Source: Campylobacteraceae bacterium (GTDB lineage Bacteria; Campylobacterota; Campylobacteria; Campylobacterales; Sulfurovaceae). From it: a stretch of DNA of 11,801 nucleotides. A program made the position numbers and the translations under genes. Location of the stretch: NCBI GenBank assembly GCA_027081065.1, contig JALWLW010000101.1, positions 1 through 11,801 of the forward strand. Direction: 5' to 3'. Position 1 is the first letter of the stretch, and each line of letters opens with the position of its first letter. Of this stretch, positions 1 to 6,686 are shown piece after piece. Under the pieces are notes generated by a model. That model was given only the letters and a program-made list of their open reading frames with translations. It did not search any database and had not been told where the DNA came from.

Positions 1-49
1 ATTTTATTTTATATAATTTTTTTTAAAAAAGTTAAAAAAATCAAAAAAA

Positions 50-64
50 TGAGAATAAATATCA
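50..64. promoter_or_regulatory. Candidate Fur-box-like dyad
   Basis: The 15-mer TGAGAATAAATATCA agrees with the 7-1-7 Fur-box model TGATAATNATTATCA at 12 of 14 informative positions. It lies about 80 nt before the start codon at 144. A longer dyad, with arms AATGA (48-52) and TCATT (62-66), surrounds it. The region is extremely AT-rich, which raises the chance of a random match, so this is a candidate only. Confidence 0.35.
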
Positions 65-143
65 TTATTTTAAAAAAAATATATTGATTTTAAATAAATT
101 ATTTATTAAAATAAATCATATCAATTTTTCAAAGGAGTTAGAT

Positions 144-365
144 ATGGAAGAATTTTTTGTTATTAAAACTAAAAAGTTAGACAAGAGTTGGAATTTAAGT
201 GATTTGTATGAAGCAAATAATGCATTTGATTATTGTGAACAGATGCTTGATATTCCTGAAGAATACATAGTAGATGCTGGAATGGGTTCAGAAGGACTAG
301 AGATTACAGTTATTGATGCTAGTGAAGATGAAGATTGGTACATGCAACTTCTACGTGTCGCCTAA
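144..365 (+). CDS. Small acidic protein of unknown function, 73 aa
   Basis: I do not recognise this protein. The start at 144 is chosen because AAGGAG (132-137) sits at ideal spacing in front of that ATG. A longer reading from 84 adds 20 codons from an AT-rich leader with no ribosome binding site. The 73-residue product is strongly acidic (18 Asp/Glu against 5 Lys/Arg), has one cysteine (Cys31), no signal peptide and no membrane segment, so it should be a soluble cytoplasmic protein. It alternates short hydrophobic strands with acidic stretches and ends with an Asp/Glu cluster followed by WYMQLLRVA. It stands alone, converges on mrp and is followed at once by a hairpin. A Fur-like dyad upstream hints at iron control, which is inference. 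Confidence 0.7.
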   Translation: MEEFFVIKTKKLDKSWNLSDLYEANNAFDYCEQMLDIPEEYIVDAGMGSEGLEITVIDASEDEDWYMQLLRVA

Positions 366-376
366 TGTACCAAACC

Positions 377-403
377 ATAGAGTCAATAAAAAACTGACTC
401 TAT
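377..403. terminator. Hairpin between convergent genes
   Basis: A perfect 9-bp stem (377-385 with 395-403, ATAGAGTCA/TGACTCTAT) closes a 9-nt loop that is A-rich on the plus strand. It begins 12 nt after the stop of the 73-aa gene. No good T-run follows on the plus strand, so it may work together with the neighbouring hairpin or mainly stabilise the transcript end. Confidence 0.5.
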
Positions 404-410
404 TAACTAA

Positions 411-431
411 AGTGTAATTAAAAATTACACT
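411..431. terminator. mrp: Hairpin terminator abutting mrp
   Basis: A perfect 9-bp stem (411-419 with 423-431, AGTGTAATT/AATTACACT) has a 3-nt loop. It begins 3 nt past the mrp stop codon on the minus strand. With the hairpin at 377-403 it makes a double-hairpin block able to end transcripts from both directions. The T-tract is weak. Confidence 0.55.
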
Positions 432-434
432 CTT

Positions 435-1625
435 CTAGTGACATCCACACCCTGTACCACATGACTCACCTGAATCAGTTTTTGGTGCTGGTTTAGCAGC
501 TGCAGCTGTAGAACCTGTACTACATGCAGATACCCCTGGAGGTGTTGTTGGTTGCATTGATGCATTATCTACCCCACCTTCTGCTTTTACTTTATCTAGG
601 AAAGTTAATAAATTAGTAGCAGCAGTATGATAACGTTTAGCTGTTTCAGAATCTGGCTTATGGAAGGTAATAGGTTGACCTATGTCTCCACCATGTCTAA
701 TTGCTGGTTCTATTGGGATTTGTGCCATAAGTGTTGTTTTAAACTCATCAGCAATAGATTGTGCTGTTCCCATACCAAAAATATCTGATTCTACATCACA
801 TGAAGGACAAATATATCCTGACATATTTTCAATCACACCAGCTAAAGGAATATGAAACTTATCAAACATATTTAATGAACGTTTCGAATCATCTAAACTT
901 ACTTGCTGAGGTGTGGTTACCACAATACCAGCTGTAACAGGTACAGACTGAGCAAGAGAAAGTTGTGCATCACCTGTTCCTGGTGGCATATCAATTACTA
1001 GCACATCTAATTCTGACCATAAAATATCACGTAAGAACTGCTCAATGGCTTTCATAATCATCGAACCTCTCCAGATTAAAGACTTACCTTCTTCTGCAAG
1101 AGATCCCATTGACATCATTTCAATTCCATAAGCTTCTATTGGTAAAACTTTATTTCCTTGCATCTCTGGTTTAACACCATGTACGCCCATCATTCGAGGA
1201 ATGTTCGGTCCATAAATATCAGCATCTAAGATACCTACTTTTTTCCCCTGCATTGCCATTGCAATGGCTAAGTTTACTGATGTAGTTGATTTTCCAACTC
1301 CACCTTTACCCGAACTTACCATAACGAAGTTTTTAATATGTGGAGCAATATTCTTACCTGTAACAGAATTAGACATCTGTTTTGGTGCTTCTGGTGCTTT
1401 CACATTAACTTCAACAGCCAAGAAACCTAATTTTTTAAGTTCTGCAGTTGAAGCATTAACAATTTGAGCTTTTACCTCTTCTGATGAAGAAGTAATATCT
1501 ACTGTTATAGATACTTTATCCCCTTCAATTTTCACATTTTTTACAAAACCAAAAGTTACGATATCTTTCGTAAACCCTGGATATGTTACACTTTTTAATG
1601 CATCTAAGACAGTTTCATTTGTCAT
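435..1625 (-). CDS. mrp: Mrp/NBP35-family Fe-S cluster carrier ATPase
   Basis: This is a soluble P-loop ATPase of the Mrp/ApbC/NBP35 family, which binds and hands on Fe-S clusters to apoproteins. Residues 1-80 form a MIP18/DUF59-like domain (YPGFTKDIV near the start). The ATPase domain follows, with the deviant Walker A GKGGVGKS at 106-113, DADIYGPNIPRM at 134-145, the Walker B-like IDMPPGTGD at 211-219, and CPSC (273-276), the cysteine pair that binds the bridging cluster in the dimer. Residues ~350-396 are a low-complexity Ala/Pro/Thr tail ending in a Cys-rich stretch (C389, C393, C395, plus C368). That tail is not part of the core fold. The ATG at 1625 has AGGAGT upstream. A 34-bp dyad lies just upstream (1652-1685). 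It is transcribed alone, towards the 73-aa gene. Confidence 0.95.
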   Translation of the reverse strand: MTNETVLDALKSVTYPGFTKDIVTFGFVKNVKIEGDKVSITVDITSSSEEVKAQIVNASTAELKKLGFLAVEVNVKAPEAPKQMSNSVTGKNIAPHIKNFVMVSSGKGGVGKSTTSVNLAIAMAMQGKKVGILDADIYGPNIPRMMGVHGVKPEMQGNKVLPIEAYGIEMMSMGSLAEEGKSLIWRGSMIMKAIEQFLRDILWSELDVLVIDMPPGTGDAQLSLAQSVPVTAGIVVTTPQQVSLDDSKRSLNMFDKFHIPLAGVIENMSGYICPSCDVESDIFGMGTAQSIADEFKTTLMAQIPIEPAIRHGGDIGQPITFHKPDSETAKRYHTAATNLLTFLDKVKAEGGVDNASMQPTTPPGVSACSTGSTAAAAKPAPKTDSGESCGTGCGCH

Positions 1626-1651
1626 TTATGACTCCTATGTAGTTATAGTTT

Positions 1652-1685
1652 GCATACTTTTATACTTTATATCATAAAAGTTTGC
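1652..1685. promoter_or_regulatory. mrp: Long imperfect dyad in the mrp promoter region
   Basis: Arms GCATACTTTTAT (1652-1663) and ATAAAAGTTTGC (1674-1685) match at 11 of 12 positions across a 10-nt spacer. The dyad ends 26 nt before the mrp ATG. On the minus strand it contains TATGAT (1671-1676), usable as a -10 box, so the dyad could be an operator over the promoter or a 5'-UTR hairpin. Confidence 0.4.
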
Positions 1686-1828
1686 TTAGACGTGAATATT
1701 TTTAAATGCTTTGATATTAAAAAGCGAATAGTTCCCAAGAAAGCCTTTAAAGTATTTTATAAAAATAAACTTAAATTAATATTTAATTAATTAAAATAAA
1801 ACTAATTTCATATAAAGGACATATTTTT

Positions 1829-2122
1829 ATGTATTATCCAGTTAAAATACTTATTTCTTTTTTTATTATTCTATTCTTATTTACAGGGTGTCTCTCTAAA
1901 CAAAATGGAAAATACCATACCCAATATTCTTACCATCCATATTATAAATTATATAAACAAAAAATGTCTGATATCAAAAGTCCTAATCAAAAGACAAAAA
2001 AGAAGAAAGTAACTCGAAGACCACCTATTCCTAGTTTTACAAATATTGCCAAAACAAAAACAAAAGCGAATCCCTTTACTTTATTGAAAGAAAAAACACA
2101 AAGGTACCCAAAAGGGTACTAA
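1829..2122 (+). CDS. Small basic lipoprotein, 97 aa
   Basis: The protein opens with a lipoprotein signal peptide: a short N-region, hydrophobic residues 7-18 and the lipobox LFTGC, which predicts cleavage before Cys21 and lipid attachment there. Ser follows the cysteine, compatible with sorting to the outer membrane by the E. coli rule. The mature ~77 residues are Tyr-rich at first, then very basic, with a KTKKKK cluster (~56-61) followed by RRPP and a Pro/Lys-rich tail. No known domain is visible, and such a tail could contact nucleic acid, peptidoglycan or acidic polymers (inference). AAAGG (1814-1818) lies 10 nt before the ATG. The gene converges on nusA with 2 nt between stop codons, and its last codons also form a hairpin (2104-2119). 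Confidence 0.75.
   Translation: MYYPVKILISFFIILFLFTGCLSKQNGKYHTQYSYHPYYKLYKQKMSDIKSPNQKTKKKKVTRRPPIPSFTNIAKTKTKANPFTLLKEKTQRYPKGY
2104..2119. terminator. nusA: Hairpin inside the lipoprotein 3' end, likely nusA terminator
   Basis: A perfect 6-bp stem GTACCC/GGGTAC closes an AAAA loop, and G2103-T2120 can add a wobble pair. It codes for part of the last residues of the lipoprotein. On the minus strand it comes 5 nt after the nusA stop and is followed by a T-rich run (CTTTGTGTTTTTTC), as expected for an intrinsic terminator of nusA. On the plus strand no T-run follows. Confidence 0.55.
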
Positions 2123-2124
2123 AA

Positions 2125-3267
2125 TCACTTAAATAAATCTGCTAAAGCATCTGTATTTTTAGTTTTTTCATTTTCAGAAGGCATATTTCCAGAACTTTCA
2201 CCAGTTCTATCTGTAACTCCTTCTATTTCATTAAGCTCAATGGTATAACCTGTCAACATTGAAGCTAGACGAATATTAATTCCTGACTTACCAATAGCTT
2301 TTGCTTTTTGATCAGAAGTAATATTTACAATGGCTTTTTTATCAGTTATTGAAGTTACCTTAACACTTTGTGCAATAGCTGGAGATAAGGCCCTCGTAAT
2401 AAAGACTTCAGGAATTGGTGAATAATCTACACAGTCAATATTTTCACCATCTAATTCAGCACTTACAGCATTAATTCTTGTTCCTTTGACCCCAACAGCA
2501 GCCCCAATCGGATCAATATTTGGAAAATCTGTTTTTAGTGCCAGTTTTGCACGTTGTCCAGGAATTCTAGCTGATGCCATAATTTGTACCGAACCATCTT
2601 CAATTTCAGGTACTTCTTTTGCCATTAACTTTTCTAAAAACTTAGGAGCTGTTCTGGTCAGTTCTAAAAACATCCCCATCTCTGGGTCAATACTTACAAA
2701 ACGTAATAATGCTTTAACGGTATCTCCTCTTTTAAACTTTTCACCTTTGATACGATTACGTTGACTTAAAAGCCCTTTAAGTTCTCCAATTTCAACAAAG
2801 GTATTTTGATCATCATCCACACGATTGACTGTACCAATCATTACGGTATTAACCTTATCTCGATACTTTTCAAATAAATCTTGTTCTACTTGTCTTTGTA
2901 TATGATATTGTAACTCTTTAAAAAGGTTAAAAGAAGCTGTTCTTCCATGCTCTTCCAAGATAAATGGAGAACGAAGTTCATCACCCAATTCTAAATCTTC
3001 ACCATACTCTTCTTGAGCTTCTTCCAATGAAATAAAAGCATCAGGCTCAAGCTCCAACCTTTCATCTCCAGCTTTAACAATAGTAATGACTTGTTCAACA
3101 GCATAATCTTTGACATCCATATCTACCGTTGCTTCAAATGCTGAAGTCGGTGTCGTACATCTTTTTGCTGTTTTAATAAGTGCTTCTTTAAATGCCCCTA
3201 CAGCTGATTCTATTGTAATATTCTTTTCATGAGCCATTGCTTCTATAATATCTACAATTTTTTCCAT
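2125..3267 (-). CDS. nusA: Transcription termination/antitermination factor NusA
   Basis: NusA binds RNA polymerase and nascent RNA, affecting pausing, intrinsic termination and antitermination. The order of domains is visible: an N-terminal polymerase-binding domain (~1-130), an S1 domain (~138-205, with the fragment GTVNRVDD), KH1 with GVKGTRI (259-265), and KH2 with IGKSGINIRLA (325-335). After KH2 there is a short polar linker (351-370) and a terminal NTDALADLFK. The acidic C-terminal repeats of E. coli NusA are absent, so 380 aa is the short form usual outside gammaproteobacteria. AAGGA lies 6 nt before the ATG at 3267. It is divergent from the HP0268-miaB operon and is not seen with rimP or infB in this window, unlike in many bacteria. 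Confidence 0.96.
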   Translation of the reverse strand: MEKIVDIIEAMAHEKNITIESAVGAFKEALIKTAKRCTTPTSAFEATVDMDVKDYAVEQVITIVKAGDERLELEPDAFISLEEAQEEYGEDLELGDELRSPFILEEHGRTASFNLFKELQYHIQRQVEQDLFEKYRDKVNTVMIGTVNRVDDDQNTFVEIGELKGLLSQRNRIKGEKFKRGDTVKALLRFVSIDPEMGMFLELTRTAPKFLEKLMAKEVPEIEDGSVQIMASARIPGQRAKLALKTDFPNIDPIGAAVGVKGTRINAVSAELDGENIDCVDYSPIPEVFITRALSPAIAQSVKVTSITDKKAIVNITSDQKAKAIGKSGINIRLASMLTGYTIELNEIEGVTDRTGESSGNMPSENEKTKNTDALADLFK

Positions 3268-3409
3268 AATTAATCCTTTTTCAATAATTCAAAACAGAGC
3301 TGTTAAAATCAACAAATGTGAACTTAAACAATACGTTACTATTTGGTGTGATTTTGTCTTTTGTTTGAAGAGTTAAATTATATCTAAACTTACCTTTAAG
3401 GAAAAGAGG

Positions 3410-3415
3410 TATAAT
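3410..3415 (+). promoter_or_regulatory. Candidate -10 box of the HP0268-miaB operon
   Basis: A perfect TATAAT lies 70 nt before the start codon at 3486, in the 218-nt divergent region with nusA. No clear -35 hexamer is seen at standard spacing, which is common for the housekeeping promoters of Campylobacterota. Transcription would start near 3422, giving a leader of about 64 nt. Confidence 0.5.
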
Positions 3416-3454
3416 TTAATCATAAAATACAACATAAATTATTATGGCATATAA

Positions 3455-3472
3455 TAACATAAAATTATGTTA
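3455..3472. promoter_or_regulatory. 18-bp perfect palindrome before the operon's ribosome binding site
   Basis: TAACATAA and TTATGTTA flank AA as a perfect 18-bp palindrome. It directly abuts AAAGGA (3472-3477), the ribosome binding site of the HP0268-like gene. A related half, AACATAAATTATTATG, lies 25 nt upstream (3431-3446). The 2-nt loop makes a protein operator more likely than a stable RNA hairpin. The regulator is unknown. Confidence 0.35.
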
Positions 3473-3485
3473 AAGGATAGGGTAA

Positions 3486-3725
3486 ATGAAACTAAAGTTA
3501 GCTAGAGCATCGATAGATACAAAACCAAAAGCAATCGAAGTAGATAAGATTGAAGAAGACTTAGAAAAAAAATCTATTTTTTACTTTGATAAAGATAACT
3601 CTCATAAGGAACTAAAAGCACTTATTGAACATTTTGAGACCAAAGAATACTCTGTATATATGAGAGAAGTAAAATTTGGATTAAATGATGATGAATACCT
3701 TTACGAGATTCATATCGTAAAATAA
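3486..3725 (+). CDS. HP0268-family small nuclease-like protein, 79 aa
   Basis: This matches the small H. pylori HP0268 family in length (about 80 aa), in the opening MKLKLARA, and in its place directly before miaB. The H. pylori protein is described as having a small SMR-like alpha/beta fold with nicking and RNase activity; that function is carried over by homology. Here the N-terminal strand (1-10) is followed by a Lys/Glu-rich helix (~19-30), a second helix around HKELKALIEHF (~40-50) and two strands ending in YEIHIVK. There is no signal peptide or cysteine. A good ribosome binding site (AAAGGA) precedes the ATG. The stop is 6 nt before the miaB ATG, so the two are almost certainly cotranscribed, and a role in RNA metabolism would fit (inference). 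Confidence 0.85.
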   Translation: MKLKLARASIDTKPKAIEVDKIEEDLEKKSIFYFDKDNSHKELKALIEHFETKEYSVYMREVKFGLNDDEYLYEIHIVK

Positions 3726-3731
3726 ACCCTA

Positions 3732-5030
3732 ATGAAAAAACTATACATAGAAACCTTAGGTTGTGCTATGAATGTTCGAGATAGTGAACATATGATAGCA
3801 GAACTTAATTCCAAAGAACCCTACGAACTTACTGAAAAACTAAACGATGCTGATTTAATTATTATTAATACTTGTTCTGTTAGAGAAAAGCCTGTCTCAA
3901 AACTATTTTCTGAAATTGGTGTTTTTAATAAACATAAAAAAGTCAATGCTAAAATAGGGGTTACAGGCTGTACAGCTTCTCATTTAGGTAAAGAAATTAT
4001 TAAAAGAGCACCAGCTGTTGACTTTGTTTTAGGAGCTAGAAACATCTCTAAAATTACAGAAGTAATAGAGAGAAAACATGCTGTTGAAATTGATATTAAT
4101 AATGATGATAGTACTTATGATTTCTCTGAATACCGAACCAATACATTTAAATCCATGGTCAATATTTCAATCGGTTGTGATAAATCTTGTACCTTTTGTA
4201 TTGTTCCAGCTACACGTGGAGAAGAGATTTCAATCCCTTCAGATTTAATTGTTAAAGAGATTAGTAAAGCCGTTAGTACTGGGGCGAAAGAGGTCATGCT
4301 TCTTGGACAAAATGTGAACAACTATGGTCACTCGTTTAAAACAGAAGATGAAAGCACTAACTTTACAGCATTACTTCAAAAAATATCCAAAATAGATGGT
4401 CTAGAACGCATACGCTTTACTTCCCCCCATCCTCTACATATGGATGATGAATTCTTAAAAGAATTTGCATCTAACCCTAAACTATGTAAACAGATTCATG
4501 TGCCTCTTCAGAGTGGATCAACCTCTTTACTCAAAAGTATGCGACGTGGTTACTCTAAAGAGTGGTTTCTTAACCGTTGTGAGAAAATTCGATCTTTATG
4601 TCCAGAAGCTACCATATCTACCGATATTATTGTGGGTTTTCCAGGAGAAAGTGAAGAAGATTTTGAAGATACCATGGATGTATTAGAGAAAGTACGTTTT
4701 GAACAACTTTTCTCTTTTAAATACTCTCCAAGACCTCATACTGCTGCACAAAATTTTGATAATCAAATACCGAATGAAATCGCAGGAGCTAGACTCACCA
4801 AACTTCAAGCACGACATACAGAGATTTTAGATGAAATAATGAATGCACAAATGGGCAGAGAACATATGGTCTACTTTGATGAATTAAAATCAGGAGGCAA
4901 AGTCTCAGGAAGAAGTGATGATGGTAAACTTTTTTATGTTGAAGGAAGTGAAGAACTTCTCGGTAAAATTGTAAAAGTTAAAGTAAACAAAGTTTCACGA
5001 GGAGCTTTAAACGGAATAGTTTGTGCGTAA
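3732..5030 (+). CDS. miaB: tRNA-2-methylthio-N6-dimethylallyladenosine synthase MiaB
   Basis: MiaB is a radical-SAM methylthiotransferase that adds a methylthio group to i6A37 of tRNAs reading UNN codons. The N-terminal UPF0004 domain holds the three cysteines for the auxiliary [4Fe-4S] cluster: Cys11 (LGCAMN), Cys48 (NTCSVRE) and Cys80 (TGCTA). The radical-SAM domain holds C149-x3-C153-x2-C156 in [11 protein letters not shown]-terminal TRAM domain (~370-432) should bind tRNA. The length of 432 aa is normal and no key residue is missing. No Shine-Dalgarno stands directly before the ATG, only 6 nt after the previous stop, which suggests translational coupling. Its end overlaps the next start by 8 nt. 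As an Fe-S enzyme it may be a client of Mrp (inference). Confidence 0.97.
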   Translation: MKKLYIETLGCAMNVRDSEHMIAELNSKEPYELTEKLNDADLIIINTCSVREKPVSKLFSEIGVFNKHKKVNAKIGVTGCTASHLGKEIIKRAPAVDFVLGARNISKITEVIERKHAVEIDINNDDSTYDFSEYRTNTFKSMVNISIGCDKSCTFCIVPATRGEEISIPSDLIVKEISKAVSTGAKEVMLLGQNVNNYGHSFKTEDESTNFTALLQKISKIDGLERIRFTSPHPLHMDDEFLKEFASNPKLCKQIHVPLQSGSTSLLKSMRRGYSKEWFLNRCEKIRSLCPEATISTDIIVGFPGESEEDFEDTMDVLEKVRFEQLFSFKYSPRPHTAAQNFDNQIPNEIAGARLTKLQARHTEILDEIMNAQMGREHMVYFDELKSGGKVSGRSDDGKLFYVEGSEELLGKIVKVKVNKVSRGALNGIVCA

Positions 5031-5643
5031 ACAAATTTCAAGAAAATTAGGAGTAATATTTATTCCTATTCTTATTTTTGTACTTATGAAACTTTTATGG
5101 TTTAGCTATAGAAAAAAGTATCATTTTATAGATTCACCTATAAAAGAACAATGTATAGCTGTCACTTGGCATTCAGAACTTCTTATTGCACCCCAAGTCT
5201 ATCGAAAAATTCGACAACAACAAAAAACAGCTGCTATTATTGCACAGCATTATGATGGTGAGCTTATTGCCCGTACATTATCTTTTCTTAAAATTTCGCC
5301 TTTACGAGGTTCATCTAGAAGAGGCGCAAGAGCTGTACTTCTTGCTGCCATTTCCTCCTTAAAAAATGGCTTTTCTATCATGATTACCCCAGATGGACCA
5401 AAAGGTCCAAGATATAGTATGCATGATGGAGCTATTAGTTTAGCCCTACGTTCAAAACTTCCAATTATGATTGTAAACTATCAAGCTAATCACTATTGGC
5501 AATTATCAAGTTGGGATAGATTTGTCATTCCTAAACCTTTTACAACTCTACACATCTATCATCAAGTTTTACATATTTCAAATATGGAAAAAGAAGCTGC
5601 AAAGAATTATCTACAAGAACATATGCTAACATATGCAATATGA
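5023..5643 (+). CDS. DUF374 / lysophospholipid acyltransferase-like protein
   Basis: This is the homologue of the gene following miaB in H. pylori and belongs to the DUF374 branch of the lysophospholipid/LPS acyltransferase superfamily. A hydrophobic segment (~9-27) anchors it to the inner membrane. Conserved blocks are TWHSE with His50 (the place of the catalytic His motif; WHG/WHS is usual in this family), [10 protein letters not shown] (95-104) and [10 protein letters not shown] (121-130), followed by [16 protein letters not shown]. The family is thought to transfer acyl chains in lipid or lipid A metabolism; the exact substrate is not known. It starts with GTG inside the miaB end, overlapping by 8 nt, so it is translationally coupled. 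Its length of 206 aa is usual. Confidence 0.88.
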   Translation: MRKQISRKLGVIFIPILIFVLMKLLWFSYRKKYHFIDSPIKEQCIAVTWHSELLIAPQVYRKIRQQQKTAAIIAQHYDGELIARTLSFLKISPLRGSSRRGARAVLLAAISSLKNGFSIMITPDGPKGPRYSMHDGAISLALRSKLPIMIVNYQANHYWQLSSWDRFVIPKPFTTLHIYHQVLHISNMEKEAAKNYLQEHMLTYAI

Positions 5644-5661
5644 GTATGTTTTTAACGATGC

Positions 5662-5741
5662 TGATATCTCTTTAAAGTTCTAGTGATTATCATCACTTTA
5701 GATGCTTATCCTCTCTATAAAGCAATTTTAAAGAGTTATCA
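5662..5741. repeat. Branched inverted-repeat element in operon gap
   Basis: Arms 5662-5679 and 5724-5741 pair at 17 of 18 positions (one T-T mismatch, one G-T wobble). Between them lie two further hairpins: 5682-5687 with 5692-5697 (AGTGAT/ATCACT, TATC loop), and 5704-5709 with 5717-5723 (GCTTAT/ATAAAGC, one bulged A, loop CCTCTCT). As RNA this is a three-way junction, as DNA a cruciform or a very small terminal-repeat element. It begins TGAT and ends ATCA. It lies between the acyltransferase stop and the recombinase start. Possible roles are a processing or termination site, a small RNA or a miniature mobile element. Confidence 0.5.
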
Positions 5742-5801
5742 TAATATTATTAATTTAAATATTTAATTTTAATTTTTTTTAAAAATATAAAAAAACATAA
5801 G

Positions 5802-6674
5802 GTGTTAAAAAAGAAAGGTTGGTTATACTTCCATATGGTTAGTTTAAAAGAAAATTTTAATAACTTTTTATTTTATTTAAAAAAGGTTCGAGCATATACT
5901 CCTAGTTCCATTAAAACTTATGAGAATACGCTTAATGAAATCCTTACTTCTAGTCATTATTATGAAGAAGATGGTAGGATAATTTTAGATATCACTCCTT
6001 TAAGATTAAAAAATATTAAAAATTCAAAAAAAACCATTTCAAAAAAGTTAAGTACTGTACGTTCTTTTGTTAAATTTATGAAAGAACAAAAAGAGATTGA
6101 GGTAAAACTATTGGGTGACTCTATAATCAAAGTGCCCAAAACTCTACCTAAACCTATTGAACAAAATTTAATCCAAGAGGTATTAGAAGTTTGCAACTTA
6201 ACAGAGAAAATAATTATATCTTTACTCTATGGACTAGGTCTAAGAATCTCAGAACTATCAACATTAAAAGTTTCTGATATTTCAAAAGAGTGGATAGAAG
6301 TACAAGGTAAAGGTAATAAGAGACGTCAAATTCCTCTGTTATCAACACTTAATATTGAAATTGAAAATTATAAAAATATTCAACAACCAAAAGTATTTTT
6401 ACTTGAAAAAAAAGGTAAACAAATGAGTATCAATCAAATACGATACCTTTTTACTAAGGTATTTAAAAAGTCTGGTATAAAAGCTACTCCACACCAACTA
6501 CGACACTCTTTTGCAACACATTTGTTGCACAATGGTGCTAGAATTTCAGATGTATCTGAACTTTTAGGACATAGCTCTATGGTATCAACACAAATCTATA
6601 CTCTTTTAGGTTCTAGTAAAAAATTAAACGAATATTCAAAAGCACATCCATTGTGCCACATAACTAATAGATAA
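5802..6674 (+). CDS. Xer-like tyrosine recombinase
   Basis: This is a site-specific tyrosine recombinase with the full catalytic set (numbering from the GTG): Arg148 (GLRISEL), Lys170 (QGKGNKRR), His231 and Arg234 (TPHQLRHSFATHLL), His257 (LLGHSS) and nucleophile Tyr266 (TQIYT). An N-terminal SAM-like DNA-binding domain (~15-95) precedes it. At 279-290 aa it has XerC/XerD length and is shorter than XerH of Helicobacter and Campylobacter (~355 aa). The start is uncertain: GTG 5802 follows AAGG with almost no spacing, while ATG 5835 (279 aa) has its purine run too far away. It lies 12 nt before the next gene in the same direction. It may resolve chromosome dimers or be a locally acting recombinase; no dif-like site was seen nearby. 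Confidence 0.88.
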   Translation: MLKKKGWLYFHMVSLKENFNNFLFYLKKVRAYTPSSIKTYENTLNEILTSSHYYEEDGRIILDITPLRLKNIKNSKKTISKKLSTVRSFVKFMKEQKEIEVKLLGDSIIKVPKTLPKPIEQNLIQEVLEVCNLTEKIIISLLYGLGLRISELSTLKVSDISKEWIEVQGKGNKRRQIPLLSTLNIEIENYKNIQQPKVFLLEKKGKQMSINQIRYLFTKVFKKSGIKATPHQLRHSFATHLLHNGARISDVSELLGHSSMVSTQIYTLLGSSKKLNEYSKAHPLCHITNR

Positions 6675-6686
6675 TAAGGAAAAAAA

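Noticed and set aside
84..143. Longer start for the first small gene, adding 20 residues
   Set aside because: The extra codons come from an AT-rich leader with no ribosome binding site, whereas ATG 144 has AAGGAG at ideal distance.
1..143. Poly-A/T tracts as an origin-like or curved-DNA element
   Set aside because: Only low-complexity A/T runs are visible; there are no DnaA-box clusters or regular spacing that would support such a call.
1264..1467. Plus-strand reading frame inside mrp, and similar antisense frames inside nusA (2486-2764) and miaB (4115-4321)
   Set aside because: These are shadows of well-conserved genes on the opposite strand, without family features of their own.
1701..1751. 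Alternative hairpins TTTAAATGCTTT / AAAGCCTTTAAA and GCTTT / AAAGC, attenuator-like
   Set aside because: Arms are short and AT-rich, the main loop is 27 nt, and it is unclear which transcript would contain them.
5662..5741. tRNA gene or dif-type recombination site
   Set aside because: The length fits a tRNA, but there are only two inner hairpins, no T-loop consensus and no anticodon-type 7-nt arm in the right place. The spacer of 44 nt between arms is far too long for a dif core.
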